Shown piece by piece: positions 1-6,625 of a stretch of DNA of 21,209 nt. Made by a program: the position numbers and the translations under genes. The stretch comes from an uncultured Bacillota bacterium (GTDB taxonomy: Bacteria > Bacillota > Clostridia > Lachnospirales > CAG-274). The stretch spans positions 1-21,209 of the forward strand of contig CATZZP010000026.1 of the NCBI GenBank assembly GCA_958426775.1, in the 5' to 3' direction. How positions within the stretch are numbered: the first letter of the stretch is position 1; each line of letters begins with the position of its first letter. The notes under the pieces were generated by a model. That model worked only from the letters and a program-made list of their open reading frames with translations. It did not search any database and was not told the origin of the DNA.

Positions 1-1044
1 CCGTCGCAGATTGCCCGTATTCTGAAAGAGGATAAAGTCATAACGCCGACTATCCATTTTCAACAGACAGGCAGAGCGACAAGAAACACGCCGCCGGATA
101 ATCTTTATGATTGGGATAATAAAACGGTAGCGGGGATTTTAGAGCGTCCAGAGTATCAAGGGCATACGGTAAACTTCAAGACCTACAAACAGTCCTACAA
201 GAGCAAGAAAACCTGTTACAATCCAGAGGAAAAATGGCTTGTGTTTGAAAACACCCACGAAGCAATCATTGACGCTGACACATGGGCGCGGGTACAGGAA
301 TTACGCAAGAACAAACGCCGTCCGACAAGGACAGGCAAGACGAATATGTTTTCCGGTATTGTGCGCTGTGCCGACTGCGGCGAAAAGCTGTATTACTGCA
401 CAAGCAAGAACTTTGAAGCGCGGCAAGACCATTTCGTATGCTCTACTTCAAGGCTCAAAGGAAAAGAGGTTTGCTCAACGCATTTTATCCGCGCGGTCGT
501 ACTGGAACAGGGCGTGCTTGCTCACATGAGATGGACGATTGCCTGTGTCGCTAACCATGAAGAACAATTCCATAAAGCTATGGGCGCGAAGCAGAAAGCC
601 GAAGCGAAAAAGGAACTTGCGGCGAAGCGGCGACAACTGACGCAAGGAGAACGCCGGATTGAAGAACTTGACCGATTATTCAAGCGTATCTACGAGGACA
701 ACGCCAACGGGAAATTATCTGACAGCAGATTTCAAATGCTCTCCAACGACTACGAACAGGAGCAGGAAGAACTGCGTGAAAAGCTGTTGCGATTGAATGA
801 AGAAATTACCGAACAGGAAGAACAATCCGAGAACATTGATAGGTTCATCAGCAAAGTACGGAAATATCTTGACTTGGACGAGCTGACGCCCGCTGTGCTG
901 AATGACATGGTAAAGGCGGTGTATGTTCACGCGCCGGATAAGTCAAAGGGGCATAGGAAACAGCAGATTGACATTTCCTATGACCTTGTGGAAATACTCC
1001 CCGCGTCTTTACTGAATGACCTACATAACAGAGAAACGTCGTAG
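1..1044 (+). CDS. Large serine recombinase, C-terminal part (5' end outside window)
   Basis: Frame 1 is open from the first base to TAG at 1042-1044 (347 codons), so the gene starts upstream and its catalytic Ser domain is not visible. What remains looks like the C-terminal half of a large serine recombinase of the kind that excises and integrates clostridial conjugative or mobilisable elements. In order: the end of the 'recombinase' DNA-binding domain (about codons 1-110, with GILERPEYQGHTVNFKTYK); a zinc ribbon with Cys codons at 367, 376, 439 and 472 (C-X2-C, then C-X10-C); a long Glu/Lys/Arg-rich coiled coil (about bases 550-840); and a DUF4368-like tail with KVRKYLDLDEL. GC content and codon choice (gcg, cgg, gac) differ from every downstream gene, as expected for an acquired element. 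Family assignment is firm; the identity of the element is unknown. An ATG/GTG-based start inside the window (for example 241) would be wrong. Confidence 0.88.
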   Translation, partial: PSQIARILKEDKVITPTIHFQQTGRATRNTPPDNLYDWDNKTVAGILERPEYQGHTVNFKTYKQSYKSKKTCYNPEEKWLVFENTHEAIIDADTWARVQELRKNKRRPTRTGKTNMFSGIVRCADCGEKLYYCTSKNFEARQDHFVCSTSRLKGKEVCSTHFIRAVVLEQGVLAHMRWTIACVANHEEQFHKAMGAKQKAEAKKELAAKRRQLTQGERRIEELDRLFKRIYEDNANGKLSDSRFQMLSNDYEQEQEELREKLLRLNEEITEQEEQSENIDRFISKVRKYLDLDELTPAVLNDMVKAVYVHAPDKSKGHRKQQIDISYDLVEILPASLLNDLHNRETS

Positions 1045-1064
1045 CCCGCAAGCTACGCCGTTTC
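1033..1064. repeat. Imperfect hairpin overlapping the recombinase stop codon
   Basis: The arms GAAACG-t-CGTAGC (1033-1045) and GCTACG-c-CGTTTC (1052-1064) pair over 12 bp with one mismatch around the loop CCGCAA. The TAG stop lies in the left arm. No T-run follows, so it is not a standard intrinsic terminator. It may be a terminal structure of the mobile element or a transcript 3'-end hairpin. Confidence 0.6.
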
Positions 1065-1136
1065 CCGAAAACATTTCTAATACTGTCTTATGGGTGCCGC
1101 CCTTTATGCAATCCCTTTTTTGTAACTGCATATTAA
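1045..1136. other. Probable element/chromosome junction zone
   Basis: Composition changes here from the GC-rich recombinase to the AT-rich host style. In such elements the recombinase gene usually lies at one end, so the attachment site should fall between its stop and the ribosome site of the next gene (AAGGAGGG at about 1137). I cannot place the crossover dinucleotide because the other end of the element is outside the window. Confidence 0.4.
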
Positions 1137-1148
1137 AAGGAGGGAACT

Positions 1149-2237
1149 ATGAATAACTTACAGCTTGAGGCTGCAACAAAAAATATGAGGGAGTGGTTGG
1201 CTCACCCAAGTGAATTAGGCAAACCTCCATATAAAATCGAGTTTACGAAAACCTTTGAAATGGATAATATGACCTACTACATATTTTAATATAAAAAAAG
1301 TTTGTTGGGTAAGTGGCTTCTTGGTGTCAGCGGAGGGTATGAAGGGGAGGAGCTTACTCCTTGCGGGCATACCTTCAGCGAAATGGAGCTGTACAATGAG
1401 GCAGCTGCCATTGATGATGCTGAGGCTGTAGTTAAAAATATAAAGGAGTATTGGAAAAATCAAGGAAATCAGGCTGAAGAGGAAAATAAAAAAAGCGGCT
1501 TTTTAGGCTTTGTGCTTTTGTCGGAAAATAATTGGGATAAGGACCGGTTTTTTAGGGACTTAAAAGAGGAATGGGACATTTCCGTTGATGAGGTTCCCAA
1601 GGCTAAAGACCAAATTACAGTGTTTTCCATAGATGGAGTTATGGCAACTGTCGGTTTAATTCCTCAACCCATACCTGATGATGAGGCTGTGGAATGTGCA
1701 AAAACCAACTATATGTGGAATGAAGCAGTGGACACTGCCAAGGCACATAAAGCTCATCTTATAGTGGCTGTTTTAGGAGGCAATTACAAAAACGACAAAA
1801 GTGCTTATGACCTTGGTAAATTACACGTAAAGCTTGTTTCAGCCTGTTGCAGGCAAGCTTTTGCAACGGGGGTATATGCAAACGGTACGGTCTATGAACC
1901 TAAAATTTATCGGAGCTTTGCCGATATGATGAAGGAGGGCAATCTCCCTTTATTCAACTGGGTATGGATAGGGATGTATGAAGATAAAAATGGAGTAAGC
2001 TGTTATACTATCGGTATGGAAGTATTCGGCAAAAATGAAATGGAAGTGCTTAACGCTAAGACAAAAAGGTCTGAAGTATACAACTTTATGGTTAATATGA
2101 TAGCCTATGTTCTTGAAAATGATGTAACTCTGAAGAATGGTGAAACCATAGGTTTTTCTCCTACGGATAAGCATGCCATTACCTTTGGTAAAGGGGTTGC
2201 AATGACGGATATAAATACCCTGAAAATTAAATATTAA
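1149..2237 (+). pseudogene. DUF4261-family protein gene interrupted by an in-frame TAA
   Basis: ATG at 1149 follows AAGGAGGG with suitable spacing. It encodes 46 residues ending MTYYIF, then TAA at 1287-1289. The same frame continues without any further stop to TAA at 2235-2237, reading YKKSLLGKWLLGVSGGYEG straight after the stop. Both halves belong to one protein: the N-terminal segment plus a DUF4261 domain (roughly bases 1500-2230, including GFVLLSENNWDKDRF and FNWVWIGMY). The function of DUF4261 is unknown. The TTG at 1302 could in principle start the downstream part, but it has no ribosome site in front of it, so I treat the gene as one interrupted unit. An AAA (Lys) to TAA change would explain it, since family members as I recall them have a basic residue here. 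Alternatives are a sequencing error or programmed readthrough. The gene lies directly beside the mobile-element end and may have lost its native promoter. Confidence 0.75.
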
Positions 2238-2252
2238 TAAGTTATAAGCCTG

Positions 2253-2282
2253 AAGTCGGTAAAATTTTTTGCCGACTTTTTT
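2253..2282 (+). terminator. Rho-independent terminator after the DUF4261 gene
   Basis: The arms AAGTCGG (2253-2259) and CCGACTT (2272-2278) form a 7-bp stem, followed by a run of T residues. Confidence 0.8.
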
Positions 2283-2328
2283 CTGCTTAGTTTACAGCTT
2301 TTGCCTTGTCGTAAAGGGTAGAAAACTG

Positions 2329-2357
2329 TTGACAACCAAGGGTGTATATGATAAACT
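2329..2357 (+). promoter_or_regulatory. Promoter of the NifU-like/GGGtGRT operon
   Basis: A perfect -35 TTGACA (2329-2334) is separated by 17 bp from TAAACT (2352-2357). The predicted start near 2364 leaves a ~180-nt leader before the first gene. Confidence 0.75.
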
Positions 2358-2363
2358 TTGAAT

Positions 2364-2520
2364 AAGAATGGGAAAGAATGTTTCTCCGATAATTGCCTTT
2401 GAATTTACCGTAGCTCGGTTTTTTCTTTAATGCAACCGATGTTCTGTTCCCTCGGAATATCGGTTTTTTATTTTTACATTGGAGAATATCTTTTTTATAA
2501 CAGCAGGCTTGCCTGCAAAC
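2364..2520 (+). promoter_or_regulatory. Structured leader with tandem terminator-like hairpins
   Basis: Two hairpins with T-tracts lie in the untranslated leader. The first is ACCG (2407-2410)/CGGT (2416-2419) followed by TTTTT. The second is AACCGAT (2434-2440)/ATCGGTT (2459-2465), with an inner TTCC/GGAA stem and a T-tract. The right arm of the first (CGGTT, 2416-2420) can pair with the left arm of the second (AACCG, 2434-2438), so an antiterminator form is possible. A further inverted repeat, GCAGGC-TT-GCCTGC, lies at 2503-2516. It does not match a riboswitch class that I recognise. Intrinsic-terminator attenuation is inferred, not shown. Confidence 0.45.
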
Positions 2521-2545
2521 ATACTATAGTAAAGGAGATTTAGTT

Positions 2546-3238
2546 ATGATTTATTCAGCGGAAGTAACAAATATGTGCCCTGTTGCTAAGGGAGCTTATC
2601 ATGGCCCTGCACCTATCCCTGAGGAGGGCAAGTGGGTACAGGCTAAGGAAATTAAGGATATTTCAGGTCTTACACACGGTATCGGCTGGTGTGCACCACA
2701 GCAAGGTGCCTGTAAGCTTACCCTCAATGTAAAGGACGGTATCATTGAGGAAGCACTTGTTGAAACTATCGGTTGCAGCGGTATGACTCACTCTGCGGCT
2801 ATGGCATCTGAAATCCTTATCGGTAAGACTATTTTAGAGGCTCTTAATACTGACCTTGTATGTGATGCTATTAATACAGCTATGAGAGAGCTTTTCCTTC
2901 AGATTGTATATGGTAGAACACAGACTGCTTTCTCAGAGAACGGTCTTCCTATCGGTGCAGGTCTTGAGGACCTGGGTAAGGGTCTTAGAAGCCAGGTTGG
3001 TACAATGTTTGCTACAAAGGCTAAGGGTCCAAGATACCTTGAAATGGCTGAAGGCTATGTTACAAGAACAGCTCTTGACGAAAACGACCAGATTATCGGT
3101 TACGAGTTTATCCATCTGGGTAAGATGATGGACTTCATTAAAAAGGGTGATTCTCCTGCTGATGCTTTGGAGAAGGCTAAGGGTCACTACGGACGTTTTG
3201 AAAACGCCGCTAAGTACATCGACCCAAGAAAAGAATAA
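2546..3238 (+). CDS. NifU-like iron-sulfur cluster scaffold family protein
   Basis: A 230-residue protein whose ATG is preceded by AAAGGAG (2531-2537). It resembles the NifU/IscU scaffold fold: a Gly/Cys-rich stretch WCAPQQGACKL (Cys49, Cys56), then ETIGCSGMTHSAAMASEIL (Cys77) and Cys106. Cys11 near the N-terminus adds a possible fifth ligand. Canonical IscU is about 130 residues, so this is a longer, divergent version. No cysteine desulfurase or SUF genes are adjacent, which argues against a general cluster-assembly role. Its stop overlaps the ribosome site of the GGGtGRT gene, and the pair is evidently co-transcribed and probably translationally coupled. I recall such genes being annotated as 'iron-sulfur cluster assembly scaffold protein' next to GGGtGRT genes in Clostridia. 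Cluster binding is inferred from the family, not shown. Confidence 0.75.
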   Translation: MIYSAEVTNMCPVAKGAYHGPAPIPEEGKWVQAKEIKDISGLTHGIGWCAPQQGACKLTLNVKDGIIEEALVETIGCSGMTHSAAMASEILIGKTILEALNTDLVCDAINTAMRELFLQIVYGRTQTAFSENGLPIGAGLEDLGKGLRSQVGTMFATKAKGPRYLEMAEGYVTRTALDENDQIIGYEFIHLGKMMDFIKKGDSPADALEKAKGHYGRFENAAKYIDPRKE

Positions 3239-3253
3239 GGAGGATTGACTACA

Positions 3254-4264
3254 ATGGCATTATTTGAAAGTTATGAAAGAAGAATAGATAAAATCAACGC
3301 TTGTCTTGCTCAGTACGGTATCAGCTCTGTTGAGGAATGTGCTGAAATCTGTAAGTCAGCAGGTGTTGAGGCTTATGATATTTGTAAGAGTGTACAGCCT
3401 ATTGCTTTTGAGAATGCGGCTTGGGCTTATACAGTAGGTGCGGCTATTGCTATTAAGAAGGGCTGTAAGTCAGCTCAGGATGCCGCTGCTGCAATCGGTA
3501 TCGGTTTACAGGCTTTCTGTATCCCAGGCTCTGTTGCTGAGGACAGAAAGGTTGGTTTAGGTCACGGTAACCTTGCATCTATGCTTTTGAGTGAGGACAG
3601 CAAGTGTTTTGCATTCCTTGCAGGTCACGAGTCATTTGCGGCTGCTGAGGGTGCTATCGGTATTGCAAGAAACGCTAACAAGGCTCGTAAGACTCCTTTA
3701 AAGGTTATCCTTAACGGTCTTGGTAAGGATGCGGCTCAGATTATTTCAAGAATTAACGGCTTTACCTATGTTCAGACTAAGTTTGACTACTATACAGGCG
3801 ACCTTGAGGTTGTTCAGAAGATTGCTTACTCTGACGGTGAGAGAGCTGCCGTAGAGTGCTACGGTGCTGATGATGTTCGTGAGGGTGTTGCTATTATGCA
3901 CCTTAACGGTGTTGATGTATCTATTACAGGTAACTCAACTAACCCTACAAGATTTCAGCATCCTGTTGCAGGCACATATAAGAAGGAATGTATCGAAATG
4001 GGTAAAAAGTACTTCTCTGTTGCATCAGGCGGTGGTACAGGTCGTACACTTCACCCTGATAATATGGCGGCAGGTCCTGCTTCCTACGGTATGACAGATA
4101 CTATGGGTCGTATGCACTCTGATGCTCAGTTTGCAGGATCTTCTTCCGTACCTGCTCACGTTGAAATGATGGGCTTTATGGGTATGGGCAATAACCCAAT
4201 GGTAGGTGCTACGGTTGCTGTAGCAGTTGCTATTGAGGAAGCGGCTAAGAACGGTAAGTTCTGA
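3254..4264 (+). CDS. GGGtGRT-family protein
   Basis: A 336-residue protein with the family signature GGGTGRTLHPDNMAAG (from residue 259), followed by a Gly/Met/Ala-rich C-terminal segment (GFMGMGNNPMVGATVAVAVA). I recognise this as the GGGtGRT protein family, which to my knowledge has no established function. I chose ATG 3254 because AAGGAGG (3237-3243) lies 10 bases before it; a TTG at 3245 would sit almost on the ribosome site. There is no signal peptide, and the C-terminal Ala/Val stretch is probably soluble. The gene is 15 bases after the NifU-like gene and shares its promoter. That arrangement suggests the two proteins act together, perhaps with the NifU-like partner supplying or carrying a cluster, but this is inference. 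Confidence 0.85.
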   Translation: MALFESYERRIDKINACLAQYGISSVEECAEICKSAGVEAYDICKSVQPIAFENAAWAYTVGAAIAIKKGCKSAQDAAAAIGIGLQAFCIPGSVAEDRKVGLGHGNLASMLLSEDSKCFAFLAGHESFAAAEGAIGIARNANKARKTPLKVILNGLGKDAAQIISRINGFTYVQTKFDYYTGDLEVVQKIAYSDGERAAVECYGADDVREGVAIMHLNGVDVSITGNSTNPTRFQHPVAGTYKKECIEMGKKYFSVASGGGTGRTLHPDNMAAGPASYGMTDTMGRMHSDAQFAGSSSVPAHVEMMGFMGMGNNPMVGATVAVAVAIEEAAKNGKF

Positions 4265-4281
4265 TATAATTTATAAGCTTA

Positions 4282-4314
4282 AGGAGTAGTTCAATTTGGA
4301 CTACTCCTATTTTT
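4282..4314 (+). terminator. Terminator of the NifU-like/GGGtGRT operon
   Basis: The perfect 9-bp arms AGGAGTAGT (4282-4290) and ACTACTCCT (4300-4308) are followed by ATTTTTA. Confidence 0.9.
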
Positions 4315-4485
4315 AGGTGTTTTACCGATAAGAGGGTAAATATGATGAATGTAAAAAGTATTACGGATAAATACATTATTGCAGATTAATAATATGTGTA
4401 ACTTGTCCTTTATTTCTGATTATATATTTTTGGTTTTTAACTGTTTTTTTAAATTGTTATAAAAAAATTTTGTTAAAAACAGCCT
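4315..4485. other. AT-rich intergenic stretch
   Basis: Apart from a 15-codon ORF (4342-4389) with no convincing ribosome site, I see nothing coding here. It is very AT-rich and runs into the MATE promoter. Confidence 0.6.
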
Positions 4486-4514
4486 TTGAAATCTGTCTCT
4501 TAAATTGATATAAT
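4486..4514 (+). promoter_or_regulatory. Promoter of the MATE gene
   Basis: TTGAAA (4486-4491), a 17-bp spacer, and a perfect TATAAT (4509-4514). The predicted transcription start is near 4521. Confidence 0.85.
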
Positions 4515-4518
4515 GTAA

Positions 4519-4573
4519 CTACAACGTGTAGCTTTAATGCGTAATTCCGGTTGCGTAAGGGCTGCACTTTTTT
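4519..4573 (+). promoter_or_regulatory. Candidate guanidine-IV (mepA-type) riboswitch / transcription attenuator
   Basis: The short leader between the promoter and the MATE gene holds a complete intrinsic terminator: GTGTAGC (4526-4532) pairs with GCTGCAC (4561-4567), followed by six T residues. An overlapping upstream arm allows an exclusive alternative hairpin, CTACA-ACG-TGTAG (4519-4531). The 28-nt terminator loop contains GCGTAA twice around ATTCCGGTT. Size, terminator overlap and position before a MATE exporter fit the guanidine-IV (mepA motif) riboswitches of Clostridia. I cannot align it to the published consensus here, so the class is a proposal; the attenuator architecture itself is clear. 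Confidence 0.5.
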
Positions 4574-4594
4574 ATTTAAGGAAAGGAGAAGATA

Positions 4595-6001
4595 ATGGAA
4601 AATTCAAATCAGTTTTTAGGTAAAGAGCCGATAGGTAAATTGATGAAGCAATATTCAATCCCTTGTATTATTTCGCTTTTAGTAGGTGCTTTGTACAATA
4701 TTGTAGACCAGATATTTATTGCAAATGCAGATTATCTGGGCTCTTACGGAAACGCGGCAAATACTGTGGTCTTTCCTTTAACAGTTGTTGCCCTGGCATT
4801 GGCTGTAATGATTGGTGACGGTTGCTGTGCCTTTGTAAGCATCAGCTTAGGAGGGGGAAATAAACTTGCGGCTAAGAGAAGTGTAGGCAACGCTGTTGTT
4901 ATTAGCTTAGGGGTAAGCATAATTTTAACTGCAATTTACCTGTTTTTTCAGACAGAAATTATAGCTATGTTCGGCGGTACTGTTAATCAGGAAACCTTTG
5001 AATATTCTAAGGAATACTTTTTTTATATAAGCCTTGGTATTCCCTTTTATATTTTCGGTCAGGCTATGAACCCCATTATTCGTGCAGACGGCAGCCCCAA
5101 GTTTGCAATGGTATCTACTCTTGCTGGAGCAATAGCGAACATTATACTTGACCCTGTTTTTATATTTACCTTTAAGTGGGGAATGATGGGGGCGGCTGTA
5201 GCAACTGTAATAGGACAGGTTATAACTGCGGCTTTAGCGGTCTGGTATATTTTACATATGAAGATAATCAAGCCGTCAAGGAGAGATTTCCGTATTGATT
5301 GTAAAATCTGCGGCAGAACTCTTTTGATGGGAATTACAAGCTTCCTTTCTCAAATATCACTTGTTGCGGCTATGGCGGCCATTAACAATATGCTCAGAAA
5401 ATACGGTGCTGTTGATGAAATATTCTCTCAGCCTCAGTATGCTCAGATTCCTATGGCTGTTGTAGGTATAGTAATGAAGTTCTTTCAGATTATAATATCC
5501 ATTGTAGTCGGTATGGCGGCAGGTTGTATTCCTATTGTCGGCTTTAATATCGGTGCAGGTGAAAAATTACGTGTCAGGAAGCTTTTTACAAGACTGTTGG
5601 CAGCAGAGGCGTTAGTGGGTGTTGCAGGCTTTGTGCTTGCAGTATTTTTCCCTGATTATCTTATTTCTATTTTCGGTGCGGCAAATGAAAGTGAATATTA
5701 CACATGGTTTGCAGTTAAAGCTTTCAGAGTGTATCTGTGTCTGATTGTTCCAGCTTGTATCAATAAGGCGTGCTTTATTTTCTTACAGGCTATGGGTAAG
5801 GCGGCAGAGTCTACGGCACTTTCAATGATAAGAGAGGTAGTGTTTGGTGTAGGCTTTGCTTTAGTTTTGCCTGTGTTTTTCGGAATTGACGGTGTTCTTA
5901 TGTCTATGCCTGTATCGGATTTTTTAACCTTTCTTGTGGCTTTGGTGCTTATATTCAAAACCTATGGTGAGCTGAAAGTAAAAAAACAAAACGGTGCTTA
6001 A
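4595..6001 (+). CDS. MATE family multidrug/cation exporter (MepA-like)
   Basis: A 468-residue polytopic membrane protein of typical MATE length, with about 12 predicted membrane helices. The first helix carries the family pattern (SIPCIISLLVGALYNIVDQIF, Asp38), and the second half repeats it (GMAAGCIPIVGFNIGAGE before an Arg/Lys loop). MATE transporters export organic cations in exchange for Na+ or H+. The ribosome site AAAGGAG (4582-4588) precedes ATG 4595. It is a single-gene transcription unit with its own promoter and terminating leader. Its stop codon lies inside the loop of the downstream terminator. If the leader is a guanidine-IV riboswitch, the natural substrate may be guanidinium or related cations; on protein sequence alone only 'multidrug/cation efflux' can be said. 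Confidence 0.9.
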   Translation: MENSNQFLGKEPIGKLMKQYSIPCIISLLVGALYNIVDQIFIANADYLGSYGNAANTVVFPLTVVALALAVMIGDGCCAFVSISLGGGNKLAAKRSVGNAVVISLGVSIILTAIYLFFQTEIIAMFGGTVNQETFEYSKEYFFYISLGIPFYIFGQAMNPIIRADGSPKFAMVSTLAGAIANIILDPVFIFTFKWGMMGAAVATVIGQVITAALAVWYILHMKIIKPSRRDFRIDCKICGRTLLMGITSFLSQISLVAAMAAINNMLRKYGAVDEIFSQPQYAQIPMAVVGIVMKFFQIIISIVVGMAAGCIPIVGFNIGAGEKLRVRKLFTRLLAAEALVGVAGFVLAVFFPDYLISIFGAANESEYYTWFAVKAFRVYLCLIVPACINKACFIFLQAMGKAAESTALSMIREVVFGVGFALVLPVFFGIDGVLMSMPVSDFLTFLVALVLIFKTYGELKVKKQNGA

Positions 6002-6017
6002 AAATGCACCGTTTTTT
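5988..6017. terminator. Bidirectional terminator between MATE and HD genes
   Basis: AAAACGGTGC (5988-5997) pairs with GCACCGTTTT (6006-6015). There is a T-run on the plus side and an A-run upstream that becomes a T-run for the minus strand. It serves both converging genes. Confidence 0.9.
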
Positions 6018-6020
6018 GCG

Positions 6021-6605
6021 TTAAGGTAATAAATAACCCTTTTCAACACTTTCATCAAGTATATTATTTAAAAATTCCACAAGCTTAGGGTGACCGTAGT
6101 TTACAAGCCGATAGCCTCTTTCAAGTACATCTGCCTTGTGGACCTTATGCTCAAGCCACATTTTACCCTTTGTAAGGTAGTTAAGCATAATAGGCTGCAG
6201 GCGGTCAAGTCCGTTGGCAAATTTAGCTTCCTTAGTCTGGCAGGCATCAAACTCCTCCCACAAGGCTCTCAGCTCTGCACCCCGTTCACCTAAAAGGGAG
6301 TATATTTTATCGGCAGCCTTTTTCTCTCTGTCTGCCTTTGTTTTATTACCCTCTACATCATAAAGATAAGTATCACCTGCATAAATTTCAACTAAATCGT
6401 GGATAAGTACCATTTTAAGGACTTTGAGCATATCTGTACCGGGGTTGGCATATTCCTCCAGCACAATAGCATACATACATAAGTGCCAGCTATGCTCTGC
6501 ATCGTTTTCATGACGACTGCTGTCCCATAAAAGGGACTGCCTGAATACGTTTTTCATTTTGTCAATTTCAACAAGAAACTCCATTTGCCTTTTAAGCTTG
6601 TCCAT
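6021..6605 (-). CDS. HD-domain protein, HDDC2/YfbR-like 5'-deoxynucleotidase family
   Basis: A 194-residue protein with the metal-dependent HD phosphohydrolase signature: Arg31/His32, AEHSW with His38, the doublet His69-Asp70 followed by Glu73 (VLIHDLVEIYAGDTY), and the distal Asp134 (GLDRLQP). This residue order fits the HD_3 (HDDC2/YfbR) group, whose characterised members remove phosphate from deoxynucleoside 5'-monophosphates; the substrate here is unproven. The ribosome site GGAGG lies just before its ATG. The gene begins 20 bases after the transketolase stop on the same strand and has no promoter of its own that I can see, so it is probably co-transcribed with tkt. A shared theme could be ribose/deoxyribose-phosphate metabolism. 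Confidence 0.85.
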   Translation of the reverse strand: MDKLKRQMEFLVEIDKMKNVFRQSLLWDSSRHENDAEHSWHLCMYAIVLEEYANPGTDMLKVLKMVLIHDLVEIYAGDTYLYDVEGNKTKADREKKAADKIYSLLGERGAELRALWEEFDACQTKEAKFANGLDRLQPIMLNYLTKGKMWLEHKVHKADVLERGYRLVNYGHPKLVEFLNNILDESVEKGYLLP

Positions 6606-6625
6606 TTCTGATTGCCTCCAAAATT

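Noticed and set aside
1302..2237. DUF4261 gene starting at TTG 1302 as an intact shorter protein
   Set aside because: No ribosome site precedes it, and the 46 codons upstream in the same frame encode continuous family sequence with a proper ribosome site.
2364..2520. T-box leader
   Set aside because: No T-box consensus (no GGTGGTACCGCG-like box) is present, and the downstream genes are not tRNA or amino-acid related.
4342..4389. 15-codon ORF after the GGGtGRT operon
   Set aside because: No convincing ribosome site or promoter, and too short to judge.
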